A stretch of DNA of 64,000 nt from Billgrantia azerbaijanica (GTDB lineage Bacteria; Pseudomonadota; Gammaproteobacteria; Pseudomonadales; Halomonadaceae): assembly GCA_004551485.1 (NCBI GenBank), contig SBLD01000003.1:186001-250000 (forward strand), in the 5' to 3' direction. Positions 17,815 through 27,748 of the stretch are shown one piece after another. The translations under genes and the position numbers were made by a program. Within the stretch, counting starts at the first letter, position 1, and each line of letters starts with the position of its first letter. Under the pieces are notes generated by a model. That model was not told the origin of the DNA. It ran no database searches and saw only the letters and a list, made by a program, of their open reading frames with translations.

Positions 17815-18603
17815 TCAGCGGTGACGCCACTGTGGGTGGCGCTTCTCGATGAAGGCGTCGATGCCCTCAGTCACGTCCTCGGCCATCATGTTGGCGGCCA
17901 TGGCGTCGCCGGCGAGGCAGTAGGCTTCGTCCAGAGGTAGCTGCAACTGGCGCTGGAACAGCGCCTTGCCGGTGCGCAGGGCCACGGCGCTCTTGGCGCA
18001 GATGCTGGCGGTGAGCTCGCCGAGGGCGTCGTCCAGGGCGTCAGCATCGGCGACGCGGTTGACCAGCCCCCACTCCAGCGCCTGGTTGGCGTCGATGAAC
18101 TCGCCGGTGAACAGCATCTCCAGGGCGCGCTTGCGGCCGAGGGTGCGCGAGAGCGCCACCGCGGGGGTGGAGCAGAACAGCCCGACGTTGATGCCGGAGA
18201 CGGCGAAGCGCGCCGAGCGGGCCGCCACGGCCAGGTCGCAGCTCGCCACCAGTTGGCAGCCCGCGGCGGTGGCCAGGCCCTGGACGCGGGCGATCACTGG
18301 CACCGGCAGGGTGACGATGCGCTGCATCACCTCACCGCAGCGGGCGAACAGCGCCCGGTAATAGGCCTCGTCCACCCGGGCGCGCATCTGCTTGAGGTCG
18401 TGGCCGGCGCAGAAGGCACGCCCCTCGGCGGCGAGCACCACGCAGCGCACGCTGTCGTCCGCGGCGAGGCGTTCGAGCTCGCCGCCCAGCGCCTCGAGCA
18501 TCTCCTCGGAGAGCGCGTTGAACTGGCGGGGGCGCTGCATCGTCAGGGTCGCCACGCCGCCGGCGTCATGGCGGCGCAGCGGGAGGTCGTCGGCAGGTGC
18601 CAT
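17815..18603 (-). CDS. Enoyl-CoA hydratase/isomerase family protein
   Basis: 262 aa crotonase-fold protein from ATG 18603 (MAPADDLPLRR); a longer open frame to 18894 runs under the divergent gene's start and is rejected. Oxyanion-hole segments are AFCAGHDLKQM (about 66-76) and LATAAGCQLVASCDLAVAA (about 112-130). One glutamate expected in true hydratases is not obvious at the second site, so it may be a divergent member like ECHDC3. It probably acts in acyl-CoA catabolism. It lies upstream of the IclR gene on the same strand and diverges from the D-serine dehydratase-like gene. Confidence 0.8.
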   Translation of the reverse strand: MAPADDLPLRRHDAGGVATLTMQRPRQFNALSEEMLEALGGELERLAADDSVRCVVLAAEGRAFCAGHDLKQMRARVDEAYYRALFARCGEVMQRIVTLPVPVIARVQGLATAAGCQLVASCDLAVAARSARFAVSGINVGLFCSTPAVALSRTLGRKRALEMLFTGEFIDANQALEWGLVNRVADADALDDALGELTASICAKSAVALRTGKALFQRQLQLPLDEAYCLAGDAMAANMMAEDVTEGIDAFIEKRHPQWRHR

Positions 18604-18709
18604 GGGCAGTCTCCTCGCGGGCGTGGGGTTGGGCCACAGCCTAGCGCGCCGGGGTCGCCATTCGCTACGCTTGCGACCAAAGACGACCCTGTACCGCCGG
18701 GAGGCCACC

Positions 18710-19933
18710 ATGTCCGACTTCGCTGCCATGCCACTGCACAAGGGGGTACCGGAGACCGGTAATGAGCTGCTGGCGGACGTCAGCCTGCCCGCGGCGGTCA
18801 TCCACGAAGCGCCGCTCGCCCACAACCTGGCGTGGATGCAGCGCTTTGCCAGCGACCACGGGGCGCGCCTCGCCCCCCACGGCAAGACCACCATGGCCCC
18901 GGCGCTCTTCCACCGTCAGCTGGCGGCGGGCGCCTGGGGCATCACCCTGGCCACGGCGGCGCAGTGCCGGGCGGCCTTTGCCCACGGTGTCACCCGGCTG
19001 CTGATGGCCAACCAGCTCGTCGGCGAGGCCAACATGGCGATCATCGCCCGGCTGATCGAGGCGGGGGCCGAATTCTACTGCGTGGTCGACAGCGCCGCGA
19101 ACGTTGCGCAGCTGGGGCGCTACTTCGGCGCCCTCGACCTGCGCCTGTCGGTGCTGATCGAGCTGGGCATCGACGGCGGGCGCTGCGGCTGCCGCGACCA
19201 GGACGCCGTGCTGGCGCTCGCCGAGCGGGTGGTCAGCGAGCCGGCGCTGGTGCTGGCGGGCCTGGAGGGCTACGAGGGGGTGGTGCACGGCGACAATCCC
19301 GAACGCGACGTGCGCGCCTACGCCTGGCACTTGGTGGAGGCGGCCCAGATGCTCGACCACGACGGCCTGATCGAGGCGCATACGCCGCTGATCACCGCCT
19401 CCGGCTCGGCGTGGTACGACCTCGTCGCGGCGGTCTTCCAGGAGGCGCGGCTCGGTCCCCACTTCGTGCCGGTGCTGCGTCCCGGCTGCTACGTGGTGCA
19501 CGACCACGGTCTCTATCGCCGCGCCCAGCGGGACGTGCTGGGTCGCCGCCCCGACCTCGAACGCGCCCTCCAGCCGGCGCTCGAGGTGTTCGCCCAGGTA
19601 GTGTCGCTCCCCGAGCCGGGCCTGGCCATCGTCGGCCTCGGCAAGCGCGACATCGGCTTTGACCAGTTGCCCGAGCCGCTGCGCCGCTACCGCGAGGGCG
19701 GCACCGTCGACCGAGCACTGGCGGTCGACGGCTGGCGGGTCACCAAGCTGATGGACCAGCACGCCTTCGTGGCGCTGCCGGAGGACCCGGACGGCGACAA
19801 CGGCGAGGTGCGCGTCGGCGACATCGTCGCCTTCGGCACCTCCCATCCCTGCCTGACCTTCGACAAGTGGCGCCGCCTGTGCCGGGTCGACGAGCGGCTG
19901 CGGGTCGTCGAGGTACTGGAGACCTGCTTCTAG
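18710..19933 (+). CDS. PLP-dependent D-serine dehydratase / D-threonine aldolase-like (DSD1 family)
   Basis: 407 aa fold-type III PLP enzyme. ATG 18710 has GGGAGG upstream. The PLP lysine is in LAPHGKTTMAPALFHRQ (about residue 58). The C-terminal FGTSHPCLTFDKW carries the His-x-Cys zinc site shared by eukaryotic-type D-serine dehydratases and D-threonine aldolases. Predicted reaction: deamination of D-serine or a D-beta-hydroxy amino acid, or retro-aldol cleavage; the sequence does not decide. A monocistronic gene, convergent with the purine permease and separated from it by a hairpin. Confidence 0.82.
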   Translation: MSDFAAMPLHKGVPETGNELLADVSLPAAVIHEAPLAHNLAWMQRFASDHGARLAPHGKTTMAPALFHRQLAAGAWGITLATAAQCRAAFAHGVTRLLMANQLVGEANMAIIARLIEAGAEFYCVVDSAANVAQLGRYFGALDLRLSVLIELGIDGGRCGCRDQDAVLALAERVVSEPALVLAGLEGYEGVVHGDNPERDVRAYAWHLVEAAQMLDHDGLIEAHTPLITASGSAWYDLVAAVFQEARLGPHFVPVLRPGCYVVHDHGLYRRAQRDVLGRRPDLERALQPALEVFAQVVSLPEPGLAIVGLGKRDIGFDQLPEPLRRYREGGTVDRALAVDGWRVTKLMDQHAFVALPEDPDGDNGEVRVGDIVAFGTSHPCLTFDKWRRLCRVDERLRVVEVLETCF

Positions 19934-19962
19934 CCGAACGGCGCCCGTTCTGAACGAGGGTG

Positions 19963-19982
19963 GCGGCCCCGGGCGGGGCCGC
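19963..19982. terminator. Hairpin between convergent genes
   Basis: GCGGCCCC (19963-19970), loop GGGC, GGGGCCGC (19975-19982) is a perfect 8-bp GC stem between the stops of the D-serine dehydratase-like gene and the permease. It lacks a T-tract in either direction, so it may act as a weak bidirectional terminator. Confidence 0.42.
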
Positions 19983-19990
19983 GCCAGGGA

Positions 19991-21334
19991 TCAGACGTCG
20001 CTGCGGAACACCCGGTCGTGGTGGGGCAGGATCAGGTTGAGGACGATGGCGCACAGGGCGCCGGGGATCAGCCCCGACTCGATGATGGCCCGGACGTTCT
20101 CGCCGTAGTCGGCGTAGAGGCCCTCCTGGGCGGGCAGGCCGATGGCGGCGGCCAGCGACACGGCGATGATCAGCATGTTGCGCTTGTTGAAGTCGATGGT
20201 GCTGAGCATCTTGATGCCGGCGCTGGCGATCATGCCGAACATGATCAGCACGGCGCCGCCCAGCACCGAGTTGGGGATGCTGGAGACCAGGCCGCCCAGC
20301 TTGGGCAGCAGGCCGGCGACGACCAGGAAGGCGCCGCCGATGGCCACGACGTAGCGGCTGACCACGCCGGTGAGCGCCACGATGCCGACGTTCTGGCTGA
20401 AGCTGATCTGCGGGTAGGCGTTGAAGATGGCGGCGAACACGCTGGCCAGACCGTCCGCCATGACGCCGCCGGAGAGCTCCTTCTGGGTGGGCTCGCGGTT
20501 CACCCCGCCGGCGGTGGTGCCGACGATGTCGCCGATCGACTCGGCGCAGGTGACCACGGCCAGCAGCACGACCGGCAGGATGGCGGCCAGGTGGAACTCG
20601 AGGCCGATGGCGAAGGGGATGGGCAGGGCGAACCAGTCGGCCGTGCCGATGGCGGAGAAGTCGACGTAGCCGAAGGCCACCGCGGCGGTGAACCCGGCCA
20701 CCAGCCCGGCGAGCGGCGAGATCTCCGACCAGATGCCGCGGCCGAACTGGTGCAGGCCGACGGTCACCACCAGCACCAGGCCGGCCAGCAGCAGGTGGTG
20801 CAGCGCGCCGAAGTCCTCGGCCCCGAAGCCGCCCCCGGCATAGGCGAAGCCGACCGGCATCAGCAGGGTGCCGATCATGATCACGAAGGTGCCCGTGACC
20901 ACTGGCGGGAACAGGAAGCGTACCCAAGGCAGGAAGAGCCCCACCAGGGCCATGGCGACCCCGCCGCACAGGGCGGCGCCCAGCGCCGCCGGCACGCCCA
21001 TGCCGACGGCGATGGGGATCAGCACCGGTACGAAGCCGAAGCTGGTGCCCATGACGATCGGCAGGCGGGCGCCGATGGGGCCGAGGCCCAGCGACTGCAC
21101 CAGCGTGGCCACCCCGGCGACGAACATCGCCGCCTGGATCATCAGGGTCGTCTGTGCCTCCGACAGGCCGGCGGCCCCGGCGATGATGATGGGCACCGTG
21201 ACGTTGCTGACGAACATCGCCAGCACGTGCTGGAGGCCGAGCGGGATGGCGCGGGCGAGCGGCGGCATCGCGTTGACGTCCTGGGTGCTGCGCACCTTGC
21301 GCGGGTCGGCCTTGGCGGTCTCTACGGTCGACAT
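19991..21334 (-). CDS. Nucleobase:cation symporter-2 family permease (xanthine/urate type)
   Basis: 447 aa from ATG 21334 with AGGAGAGG upstream. NCS2 proteins have 14 membrane helices. IGLQHVLAMF-like entry (IPLGLQHVLAMFVSNV), VTCAESIGDIVGTTAGG and the signature SFSQNVGIVALTGVVSRYV (motif Q/N-N-x-G in the substrate site) are visible. NVGIVALTGV is closer to xanthine/urate carriers than to uracil carriers. It is transcribed with, and about 74 bases downstream of, an 8-oxoguanine deaminase gene, so it likely imports a purine base. Confidence 0.87.
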   Translation of the reverse strand: MSTVETAKADPRKVRSTQDVNAMPPLARAIPLGLQHVLAMFVSNVTVPIIIAGAAGLSEAQTTLMIQAAMFVAGVATLVQSLGLGPIGARLPIVMGTSFGFVPVLIPIAVGMGVPAALGAALCGGVAMALVGLFLPWVRFLFPPVVTGTFVIMIGTLLMPVGFAYAGGGFGAEDFGALHHLLLAGLVLVVTVGLHQFGRGIWSEISPLAGLVAGFTAAVAFGYVDFSAIGTADWFALPIPFAIGLEFHLAAILPVVLLAVVTCAESIGDIVGTTAGGVNREPTQKELSGGVMADGLASVFAAIFNAYPQISFSQNVGIVALTGVVSRYVVAIGGAFLVVAGLLPKLGGLVSSIPNSVLGGAVLIMFGMIASAGIKMLSTIDFNKRNMLIIAVSLAAAIGLPAQEGLYADYGENVRAIIESGLIPGALCAIVLNLILPHHDRVFRSDV

Positions 21335-21408
21335 GGAACCTCTCCTGTTGTCGTTGTGGGGAGTGGGGTGGGTCCAGCGATGGTGGTGTTCCTGCATGGG
21401 TGTCGTTG

Positions 21409-22764
21409 CTACAGGGCGCGGCGCAGGGCGGCGGCCGCGGCGTCATGGCGCGCCAGCAGCGCCGGCAGGTCGACGCCGAGCGGCTGCCCGTCGACGAGGC
21501 GCCACTCGCCGGCCACCATGACCCGGTCGGCGCGATGGGCGCCGCACAGCAGCAGCGCGGCGACTGGGTTCTCGGCGCCGGAGAAGCGCGCCTCGTCGAG
21601 GCGGAACAGCGCCAGGTCGGCCTGGCGGCCCGGGGTCAGGGCGCCGATGTCGTCGCGGCCCAGGCAGCGCGCCGAGCCGGCCGTCGCCCAGCGGATCACG
21701 TCGTCATGGGTGAGCCGGCCGGGGGCGTAGCGCAGCCGCCCCAGCAGCAGCGCCTGGCGCATCTCCTCGGCGAGATTGGAGTGGTCGTTGGAGGCCGAGC
21801 CATCCACCGCCAGGCCCACCGGGCAGCCGGCGGCCTCCAGCTCCAGGGTGCGGCACAGGCCGGAGCCCAGCACCATGTTGGAGGAGGGGCAGTGGGCGAT
21901 GCCGGTGCCGGCCGCGCCGAGGCGTGCCACCTCGTCGTCGGTGAAGTGGATGCCGTGGGCCAGCCAGGTGCGTGGTGAGAGCCAGCCCACGTCCTCCAGG
22001 TAGTCCAGCGGGCGCATGCCGAACAACCTCTGGCAGTAGTCGGTCTCGTCCTCGGTCTCGGCGAGGTGGGTGTGCAGGCGCACGTCGCGCGCCTCGGCCA
22101 GCCGGGCGCTCTCCTGCATCAGCTCGCGGCTGACCGAGAAGGGCGAGCAGGGCGCCAGGGCGATGGTGACCATGGCGCCCTCGCCGCGCTGGTGATAGGC
22201 GTCGATCAGTCGCGCGCTCTCGTCGAGGATGGTGGCCTCGTCCTGCACCACCGACTGGGGCGGCAGGCCGCCGTCGTCGCGGCCCACGCTCATCGAGCCG
22301 CGGGTCAGGGCGGCGCGCACGCCCAGGCGCCGGGCGGTCGCCACCTGCACGTCGATGGCGTGGGTCAGCGCCCCGGAGAAGACGTAGTGGTGGTCGGCGA
22401 CCGTGGTGCAGCCCGACATCAGCAGCTCCACCATGGCCAGCTCGCTGGCCAGCGCCAGCTGGTCCTCGGTGAGGTGGGCCCAGACCTCGTAGAGGGTGGT
22501 CAGCCAGGGAAAGAGTGCCTTGTTCAGCGCCGGGGAGTAGGCGCGGGTCAGGGTCTGGTAGAAATGGTGATGGGTGTTGACCAGGCCCGGCAGCAGCACG
22601 TGGCGCGAGGCGTCGAAGACGCCGTCCACCGGCGTGGCGGGGTGGCCGCCGGCGGGCACCGCCTCGCGGATGCGGCTGCCCTGCACCACGACGCCGCCGG
22701 CGGCTTGGGGATCGCTGCAGGCGAGCGGCTGGCGAATCCACAGGGTCGGGGTCGGCTGGGGCAT
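21409..22764 (-). CDS. 8-oxoguanine deaminase (amidohydrolase family)
   Basis: 451 aa metal-dependent hydrolase predicted to deaminate 8-oxoguanine to urate. Metal ligands are in LVNTHHHFYQTLTRA (about residues 62-76), LHTHLAETEDE (about 229-239), AHGIHF and VDGSASNDHSNLAEEMRQA (about 318-336). The TRGSMSVGRDDGGLPP stretch is typical of the 8-oxoguanine deaminase / atrazine-chlorohydrolase-like branch rather than classic guanine deaminase. Operonic with the NCS2 permease, indicating salvage or catabolism of purines. Substrate within the branch is inferred. Confidence 0.85.
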   Translation of the reverse strand: MPQPTPTLWIRQPLACSDPQAAGGVVVQGSRIREAVPAGGHPATPVDGVFDASRHVLLPGLVNTHHHFYQTLTRAYSPALNKALFPWLTTLYEVWAHLTEDQLALASELAMVELLMSGCTTVADHHYVFSGALTHAIDVQVATARRLGVRAALTRGSMSVGRDDGGLPPQSVVQDEATILDESARLIDAYHQRGEGAMVTIALAPCSPFSVSRELMQESARLAEARDVRLHTHLAETEDETDYCQRLFGMRPLDYLEDVGWLSPRTWLAHGIHFTDDEVARLGAAGTGIAHCPSSNMVLGSGLCRTLELEAAGCPVGLAVDGSASNDHSNLAEEMRQALLLGRLRYAPGRLTHDDVIRWATAGSARCLGRDDIGALTPGRQADLALFRLDEARFSGAENPVAALLLCGAHRADRVMVAGEWRLVDGQPLGVDLPALLARHDAAAAALRRAL

Positions 22765-22881
22765 GTTGTCCTCCTGCGGGCCATGGCAGTGGCCCTTGTG
22801 TGGACAAAGGGTTACCCAAGTCGTGCCGGAAGCCGGCGCCTTGGTTCAGGTGCCTTTGCGTGAGTGTGTACCTAAGATTGA

Positions 22882-22897
22882 ACAACCATGAGGTTGT
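22882..22897 (-). promoter_or_regulatory. Candidate operator upstream of the purine operon
   Basis: ACAACC-ATGA-GGTTGT forms a 6-bp inverted repeat in the only A/T-rich patch upstream of the deaminase (start at 22764). GTGTAC also occurs on either side (about 22866 and 22901). The spacing and symmetry suggest a repressor site, but no regulator gene is adjacent. Confidence 0.35.
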
Positions 22898-22985
22898 AGT
22901 GTGTACAAAATGAGTGGCGAATGAGGAACTGTCAAGCGCCGGCCTGGCCACGGCATCGGGCGGGAAAGGAGGTCAACCGTCGTGA

Positions 22986-23022
22986 CAAGAAAAACCGCCG
23001 CGTCGAGGCGACGCGGCGGCTT
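22986..23022 (-). terminator. Rho-independent terminator of serA
   Basis: Read on the minus strand, CCGCCGCGT (complement of 23011-23019), a 7-base loop and ACGCGGCGG (complement of 22995-23003) form a perfect 9-bp stem followed by TTTTTCTTG. It lies about 35 bases after the serA stop. Confidence 0.82.
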
Positions 23023-23052
23023 GTCATGGGCGGGGCCGGTACGGCGGCGCCG

Positions 23053-24303
23053 TCACGCCTCGTAGCTGGTCTCGGAGTAGAGCACCCGTACGCGCAGGGT
23101 GTGCTCGACGTGGCGCAGGGCGTCGAGCGCCTGGGGACCGTAGGCCTTGTCGACGTCGATGACCACGTAGCCGACCTTTTCGTTGGTCTGCAGGTACTGG
23201 CCGGAGATGTTGATGTCGTTCTCGGAGAGCACGCGGTTGATCTCGGAGAGCACGCCCGGCACGTTGTCGTGAATGTGCAGCAGGCGGTGCTTGCCCGGGT
23301 GCGCCGGCAGGGCGACCTCGGGGAAGTTGACCGAGGTGACGGTGGTGCCGTTGTCGGAGTAGGTGATCAGCTTCTCGGAGACCTCGATGCCGATGTTCTC
23401 CTGGGCCTCCAGGGTGGAGCCGCCGATGTGCGGGGTGAGGATGACGTTCGGCAGACCGCGCAGGGGGCTGACGAACTCCTCCTGGTTGCCCTTGGGCTCC
23501 ACCGGGAAGACGTCGATGGCCGCACCCTGCAGGCGCCCGGCCTGGATCGCTTCGGCCAGGTCCTCGATCACCACCACGGTGCCGCGCGAGGCGTTGATCA
23601 GGATGCTGCCCTGCTTCATCAGCGCCAGCTGCTCCTTTCCGATCATCCACTTGGTGGAGGGCAACTCGGGCACGTGCAGGCTCACCACGTCGGCGCGCGC
23701 CAGCAGCTCCTCGAGGCTGGCCACCTGGTTGGCGTTGCCCATGCCGAGCTTGGCCACCACGTCGTAGTAGAGGACGTTGAAGCCGAGCGATTCGGCGAGC
23801 ACCGAGAGTTGGGCACCGATGTTGCCGTAGCCGACGATGCCCAGCGTCTTGCCGCGCGCCTCGTGGGAGCTCTTGGCACTCTTCAGCCAGCCGCCCTGGT
23901 GGGCACGGGCGTTCTTTTCGGGGATGCCGCGCAGCAGCATGATCGCCTCGGCCAGCACCAGCTCCGCCACCGAGCGGGTGTTGGAGTAGGGCGCGTTGAA
24001 CACCGGGATGCCGCGGGCGAGCGCCGCGCCCAGGTCGACCTGATTGGTGCCGATGCAGAAGCAGCCCACCGCCACCAGCTTCTCGGCGGCGGCGAAGACG
24101 CGCTCGTTGAGCTGGGTGCGCGAGCGGATGCCGATGAAGTGGACGTCGCGGATCTTGTCGATCAGCGTGGCCTCGTCCAGCGAGGTCGGCAGGTGCTCGA
24201 TGTTGGTGTAGCCGGCGTTCAGGAAGTTGTCCACTGCGCTCTGGTGGACGCCCTCGAGCAGCAGGATCTTGATCTTGCTCTTGTCCAGGGACGTTTTGGC
24301 CAT
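23053..24303 (-). CDS. serA: D-3-phosphoglycerate dehydrogenase
   Basis: 416 aa, close to the 410 of E. coli SerA; first step of serine synthesis. ATG 24303 (MAKTSLDKSKIKILLLEG). The NAD domain contains GIVGYGNIGAQLSVLAESLG; catalytic arginine and histidine contexts are NASRGTVV and LTPHIGGSTLEAQENI; KLVAVGCFCIGTNQVDL is a SerA hallmark. The last about 75 residues (HRLLHIHDNVPGVLSEINRVLSE...) are an ACT domain binding serine for feedback inhibition. Monocistronic, divergent from xseB. Confidence 0.95.
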   Translation of the reverse strand: MAKTSLDKSKIKILLLEGVHQSAVDNFLNAGYTNIEHLPTSLDEATLIDKIRDVHFIGIRSRTQLNERVFAAAEKLVAVGCFCIGTNQVDLGAALARGIPVFNAPYSNTRSVAELVLAEAIMLLRGIPEKNARAHQGGWLKSAKSSHEARGKTLGIVGYGNIGAQLSVLAESLGFNVLYYDVVAKLGMGNANQVASLEELLARADVVSLHVPELPSTKWMIGKEQLALMKQGSILINASRGTVVVIEDLAEAIQAGRLQGAAIDVFPVEPKGNQEEFVSPLRGLPNVILTPHIGGSTLEAQENIGIEVSEKLITYSDNGTTVTSVNFPEVALPAHPGKHRLLHIHDNVPGVLSEINRVLSENDINISGQYLQTNEKVGYVVIDVDKAYGPQALDALRHVEHTLRVRVLYSETSYEA

Positions 24304-24591
24304 GGTCGAATCAACCCCTCGATGGTGCGATCCGTCGGCAACGACGCAGCCTGGCCGACGGGATCGGGCGGGAAACAGGGCGCATATGGTAGCACAACGG
24401 GCCGCCACCAAGATGAAAATGCTGCGCTGCGAGGATGAGCGCGCTGCACGTTGCGCCGGGTGCGTCGGGCGGGGCCGGGGCCGCTCGTCAATTAGTGCTG
24501 CACCTCCCTTGGGCAGACGACCCCGGGGGGGAAGCGTGTATACTGTCGCCTCCCTGCATTTGACCGTACGAGCGCTGACGGGTAGCGACCC
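24304..24591. promoter_or_regulatory. Divergent serA / xseB promoter region
   Basis: 288 bases. A TATACT -10-like hexamer (24539-24544) faces xseB without a good -35 at standard spacing. The serA side holds an A/T-rich patch near 24385-24420. No inverted repeat was noticed. Confidence 0.35.
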
Positions 24592-24870
24592 ATGGCAGAG
24601 CAAGACAAGCAATCCGCCGAGACGTCGGCCGGCACCGATTTCGCGGCCACCGTGGAACGGCTGGAGCGGCTGGTGGCCCAGCTCGAGTCCGGCGAGCTGT
24701 CGCTGGAGGGCTCGCTTTCCGCCTTCGAGGAGGGCGTGCGCCTGACCCGCGACGCCCAGCGCCGCCTGGACGAGGCCGAGCTGCGCGTGCGCACCCTCAT
24801 CGAGCGCCCCGACGGCGGCGTCGATCTCGAGCCCTTCCCCCCGGCGGCGGAGGACGACGGTGAGCGCTGA
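24592..24870 (+). CDS. xseB: Exodeoxyribonuclease VII small subunit
   Basis: 92 aa. The family pattern FAATVERLERLVAQLESGELSLEGSLSAFEEGVRLTRDAQRRLDEAE (residues 17-64 region) gives two helices that bind the XseA C-terminus. The complex degrades single-stranded DNA to oligonucleotides. First gene of the classic xseB-ispA-dxs operon; its end overlaps the ispA start by 11 bases. Confidence 0.95.
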   Translation: MAEQDKQSAETSAGTDFAATVERLERLVAQLESGELSLEGSLSAFEEGVRLTRDAQRRLDEAELRVRTLIERPDGGVDLEPFPPAAEDDGER

Positions 24871-25744
24871 TTCTCTCGCGGCGCGCCTGGCCGCCGACCG
24901 TGCCCGGGTGGACGCCTGCCTGGCGGCGTTGTTCGAGGGGCGCCGGGCGCCGGCGCCGCGCCTGGAGGCGGCCATGCGCCACGGCCTGCTGGTGGGCGGC
25001 AAGCGGCTGCGGCCGGTGCTGGTCTACCTGGCGGGTCGCGCCCTGGGCGCCGCCGACGAGGCGCTCGATGCCCCCGCCGCCGCGGTGGAGCTGATCCACG
25101 CCTACTCGCTCGTCCACGACGACCTGCCGGCCATGGACGACGACGACCTGCGCCGCGGCCAGCCCACCGTGCACAAGGCCTTCGACGAGGCTACGGCGAT
25201 CCTCGCCGGTGACGCCCTGCAGTGCCTCGCCTTCGAGGTGCTGGCGCGCGCCGACCACCCGCGCCTGCCGGCGCTGATACGCACCCTGGCCGGCGCTGCC
25301 GGCCGTGACGGCATGGTGGGTGGCCAGGCGCTGGACCTCGCCGCGGTCGGCGGCCACCCTGACGTCGAGGCGCTGGCTTGCGTGCACGCCCACAAGACGG
25401 GCGCACTGATCCGTGCCGCGGTGCGCCTGGGGGCGCTCGCCGCGGTGGCCGAGACGGACCCGCGCGTGGCGGCCCTGGAGCGCTATGCCGCGGCCATCGG
25501 TTTGGCCTTCCAGATCCACGACGACGTGCTCGACGTGGCCGGCGACACGGCGACCCTGGGCAAGACCGCCGGCGCCGATGCGGCGCACGACAAGCCCACC
25601 TATCCGGCCCTGCTGGGGCTAGAGGGGGCGCGCGCCCGGGCCGCCGAGCTGGTCGAGGAGGCCGTCGCCGCGCTGGCGCCGCTGGGTACCGCGGCCGCGC
25701 CCCTGGCCGAACTGGCCCGCTACATGATCGAACGTGACCACTGA
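24860..25744 (+). CDS. ispA: (2E,6E)-farnesyl diphosphate synthase
   Basis: 294 aa prenyltransferase condensing IPP with DMAPP and GPP to make FPP. The GTG start overlaps the xseB stop region. First aspartate-rich motif is SLVHDDLPAMDDDDLRRG (about residues 84-101), the second QIHDDVLDVAGD (about 217-228); GGKRLRP near residue 50 binds diphosphate. Length and motif spacing are standard for bacterial IspA. Translationally linked to xseB and followed after 15 bases by dxs, so precursor supply and elongation are co-expressed. Confidence 0.95.
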   Translation: MSADSLAARLAADRARVDACLAALFEGRRAPAPRLEAAMRHGLLVGGKRLRPVLVYLAGRALGAADEALDAPAAAVELIHAYSLVHDDLPAMDDDDLRRGQPTVHKAFDEATAILAGDALQCLAFEVLARADHPRLPALIRTLAGAAGRDGMVGGQALDLAAVGGHPDVEALACVHAHKTGALIRAAVRLGALAAVAETDPRVAALERYAAAIGLAFQIHDDVLDVAGDTATLGKTAGADAAHDKPTYPALLGLEGARARAAELVEEAVAALAPLGTAAAPLAELARYMIERDH

Positions 25745-25759
25745 CACCACAGGGCATCC

Positions 25760-27748
25760 ATGAAGCTCTACGACGACATTCCCGCCGAGCGCCCGTACAC
25801 GCCGCTGCTCGATACCCTGGACACCCCGGCGGCGCTGCGGGCGATGAACACCGCCCAACTGCTCCAGGTGGCCGACGAGCTGCGCGCCTACCTGCTCTAC
25901 AGCGTGGGGGTCTCCGGTGGTCACTTCGGCGCCGGCCTGGGCGTCGTCGAGCTCACCGTCGCCCTGCACCACGCCCTGGAGACGCCCCATGACCGGCTGG
26001 TGTGGGACGTGGGGCATCAGGCCTACCCGCACAAGATCCTCACCGGACGGCGCGAGGCGATGCCCACCATCCGCCAGCACGGCGGGCTCGCGGCCTTTCC
26101 GCGGCGCGCCGAGTCGGCGTACGACACCTTCGGCGTCGGCCACTCCAGCACCTCGATCTCGGCGGCGCTGGGCATGGCGCTGGCCGCCCGCACGCGCGGC
26201 GAGCAGCGCCGCGTCTGCGCGGTGATCGGCGACGGCGCGCTCACCGCCGGCATGGCCTTCGAGGCCCTCGCCCACGCCGGCCACGTCGATGCCAACCTGC
26301 TGGTGGTGCTCAACGACAACGAGATGTCGATCTCCGAGAACGTCGGTGGCATCGCCAGCTATCTGGCGAGCATTCTCTCCAGCAAGCCGTACCTCGCCAT
26401 GCGCGAGGAGGGCAAGAAGGTGCTGGCCCACCTGCCCGGCGCGCTGGAGCTGGCGCGCCGCACCGAGGAGCACATGAAGGGCATGATCAGCCCGGCCACG
26501 CTCTTCGAGGAGATGGGCTTCAACTACATCGGCCCGCTCGACGGTCACGACCTGCCGACGCTGGCCCATACGCTGCGCAACATCCGCGACCTGGCGGGGC
26601 CGCAGTTCCTCCACGTCAAGACCTGCAAGGGGCGCGGCTTCCTGCCCGCCGAGGCCGACCCCATCGGCTACCACGCCATCACCAAGCTGGAAAAGGGGGA
26701 GCCGGCGAAGAGCGGCGACACGCCCGCGCCGCTCAAGCCGGCCGCCGCGCCTGCGTCCCAACCTAAGCCCAAGCCCAAGCCGAAAAAGTACTGCAACGTC
26801 TTCGGCGACTGGCTGTGCGACATGGCCGCTGCCGACGCGCGGCTGGTCGGCATCACCCCGGCGATGCGCGAGGGCTCCGACCTGGTGCGTTTCTCCAAGG
26901 AGTTTCCCGAGCGCTACTACGACGTGGCCATCGCCGAGCAGCACGCCGTGACGCTCGCCGCCGGGATGGCCTGCGAGGCGATGAAGCCGGTGGTGGCGAT
27001 CTACTCCACCTTCCTGCAGCGCGGCTACGACCAGTTGATCCACGACGTGGCGGTGCAGGGGCTCGACGTCACCTTCGCCATCGACCGGGCCGGCCTGGTC
27101 GGCGAGGACGGCCCCACCCACCACGGCGCCCTGGACCTATCCTACCTGCGCTGCGTGCCGGGCATGGTGGTACTGGCGCCGGCCGACGAGGCGGAGTGCC
27201 GCGCCATGCTCAGTGCCGCCTACCACCACCCCGGCCCCGCCGCGGTGCGCTACCCGCGCGGGGCCGGCCCTGGCGTCGCCATTCCCGACCACCTGGAAGC
27301 GCTACCCATCGGCCGCGCCGAGTGGCGACGCGAGGGCGCCAGGAGCGGCACGCGCGTGGCCCTGCTCGCCTTCGGCAGTCTCAACGGTCCGGCGGCCGAG
27401 GTCGCCGAATGGCTCGATGCCAGCCACCTCAACATGCGCTCGGTGAAGCCCCTCGACCGCGAAGCCGTGCTCGCCGCGGCCGACGGCCACGACTTGCTGG
27501 TCACCCTCGAGGAGAACGCGGTGGCCGGCGGCGCCGGTAGCGCGGTGGGCGAGCTGCTCGCCGCCGAGGGCGTGTCGGTGGCGCTGCTCCACCTCGGCCT
27601 GTCCGACGCCTTCGTCGAACACGGCAAGCCGACCGAGCTGCTCGCTGACTGCGGGCTCGATGCCGCCGGCATCGAGGCGTCGATTCGCCAACGACTGGCG
27701 GTCGACGACGTTTCCCGGCCATTCGGCAAGGGGCAGGCGTCATGTTGA
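25760..27748 (+). CDS. dxs: 1-deoxy-D-xylulose-5-phosphate synthase
   Basis: 662 aa thiamine-diphosphate enzyme making DXP from pyruvate and glyceraldehyde 3-phosphate, entry to the MEP pathway. [56 protein letters not shown] (ThDP/Mg site) and the transketolase-like [19 protein letters not shown] are all present. It is about 40 residues longer than E. coli Dxs (620). Part of the excess is a Pro/Lys linker around residues 330-345 ([11 protein letters not shown]) between domains. It overlaps the next gene by 7 bases. Confidence 0.95.
   Translation: MKLYDDIPAERPYTPLLDTLDTPAALRAMNTAQLLQVADELRAYLLYSVGVSGGHFGAGLGVVELTVALHHALETPHDRLVWDVGHQAYPHKILTGRREAMPTIRQHGGLAAFPRRAESAYDTFGVGHSSTSISAALGMALAARTRGEQRRVCAVIGDGALTAGMAFEALAHAGHVDANLLVVLNDNEMSISENVGGIASYLASILSSKPYLAMREEGKKVLAHLPGALELARRTEEHMKGMISPATLFEEMGFNYIGPLDGHDLPTLAHTLRNIRDLAGPQFLHVKTCKGRGFLPAEADPIGYHAITKLEKGEPAKSGDTPAPLKPAAAPASQPKPKPKPKKYCNVFGDWLCDMAAADARLVGITPAMREGSDLVRFSKEFPERYYDVAIAEQHAVTLAAGMACEAMKPVVAIYSTFLQRGYDQLIHDVAVQGLDVTFAIDRAGLVGEDGPTHHGALDLSYLRCVPGMVVLAPADEAECRAMLSAAYHHPGPAAVRYPRGAGPGVAIPDHLEALPIGRAEWRREGARSGTRVALLAFGSLNGPAAEVAEWLDASHLNMRSVKPLDREAVLAAADGHDLLVTLEENAVAGGAGSAVGELLAAEGVSVALLHLGLSDAFVEHGKPTELLADCGLDAAGIEASIRQRLAVDDVSRPFGKGQASC

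Noticed and set aside
24509-24544. TTGGGC/TATACT as a sigma-70 promoter for xseB
   Set aside because: The spacing of 24 bases is too long; only the -10 hexamer is kept, as a weak hint.
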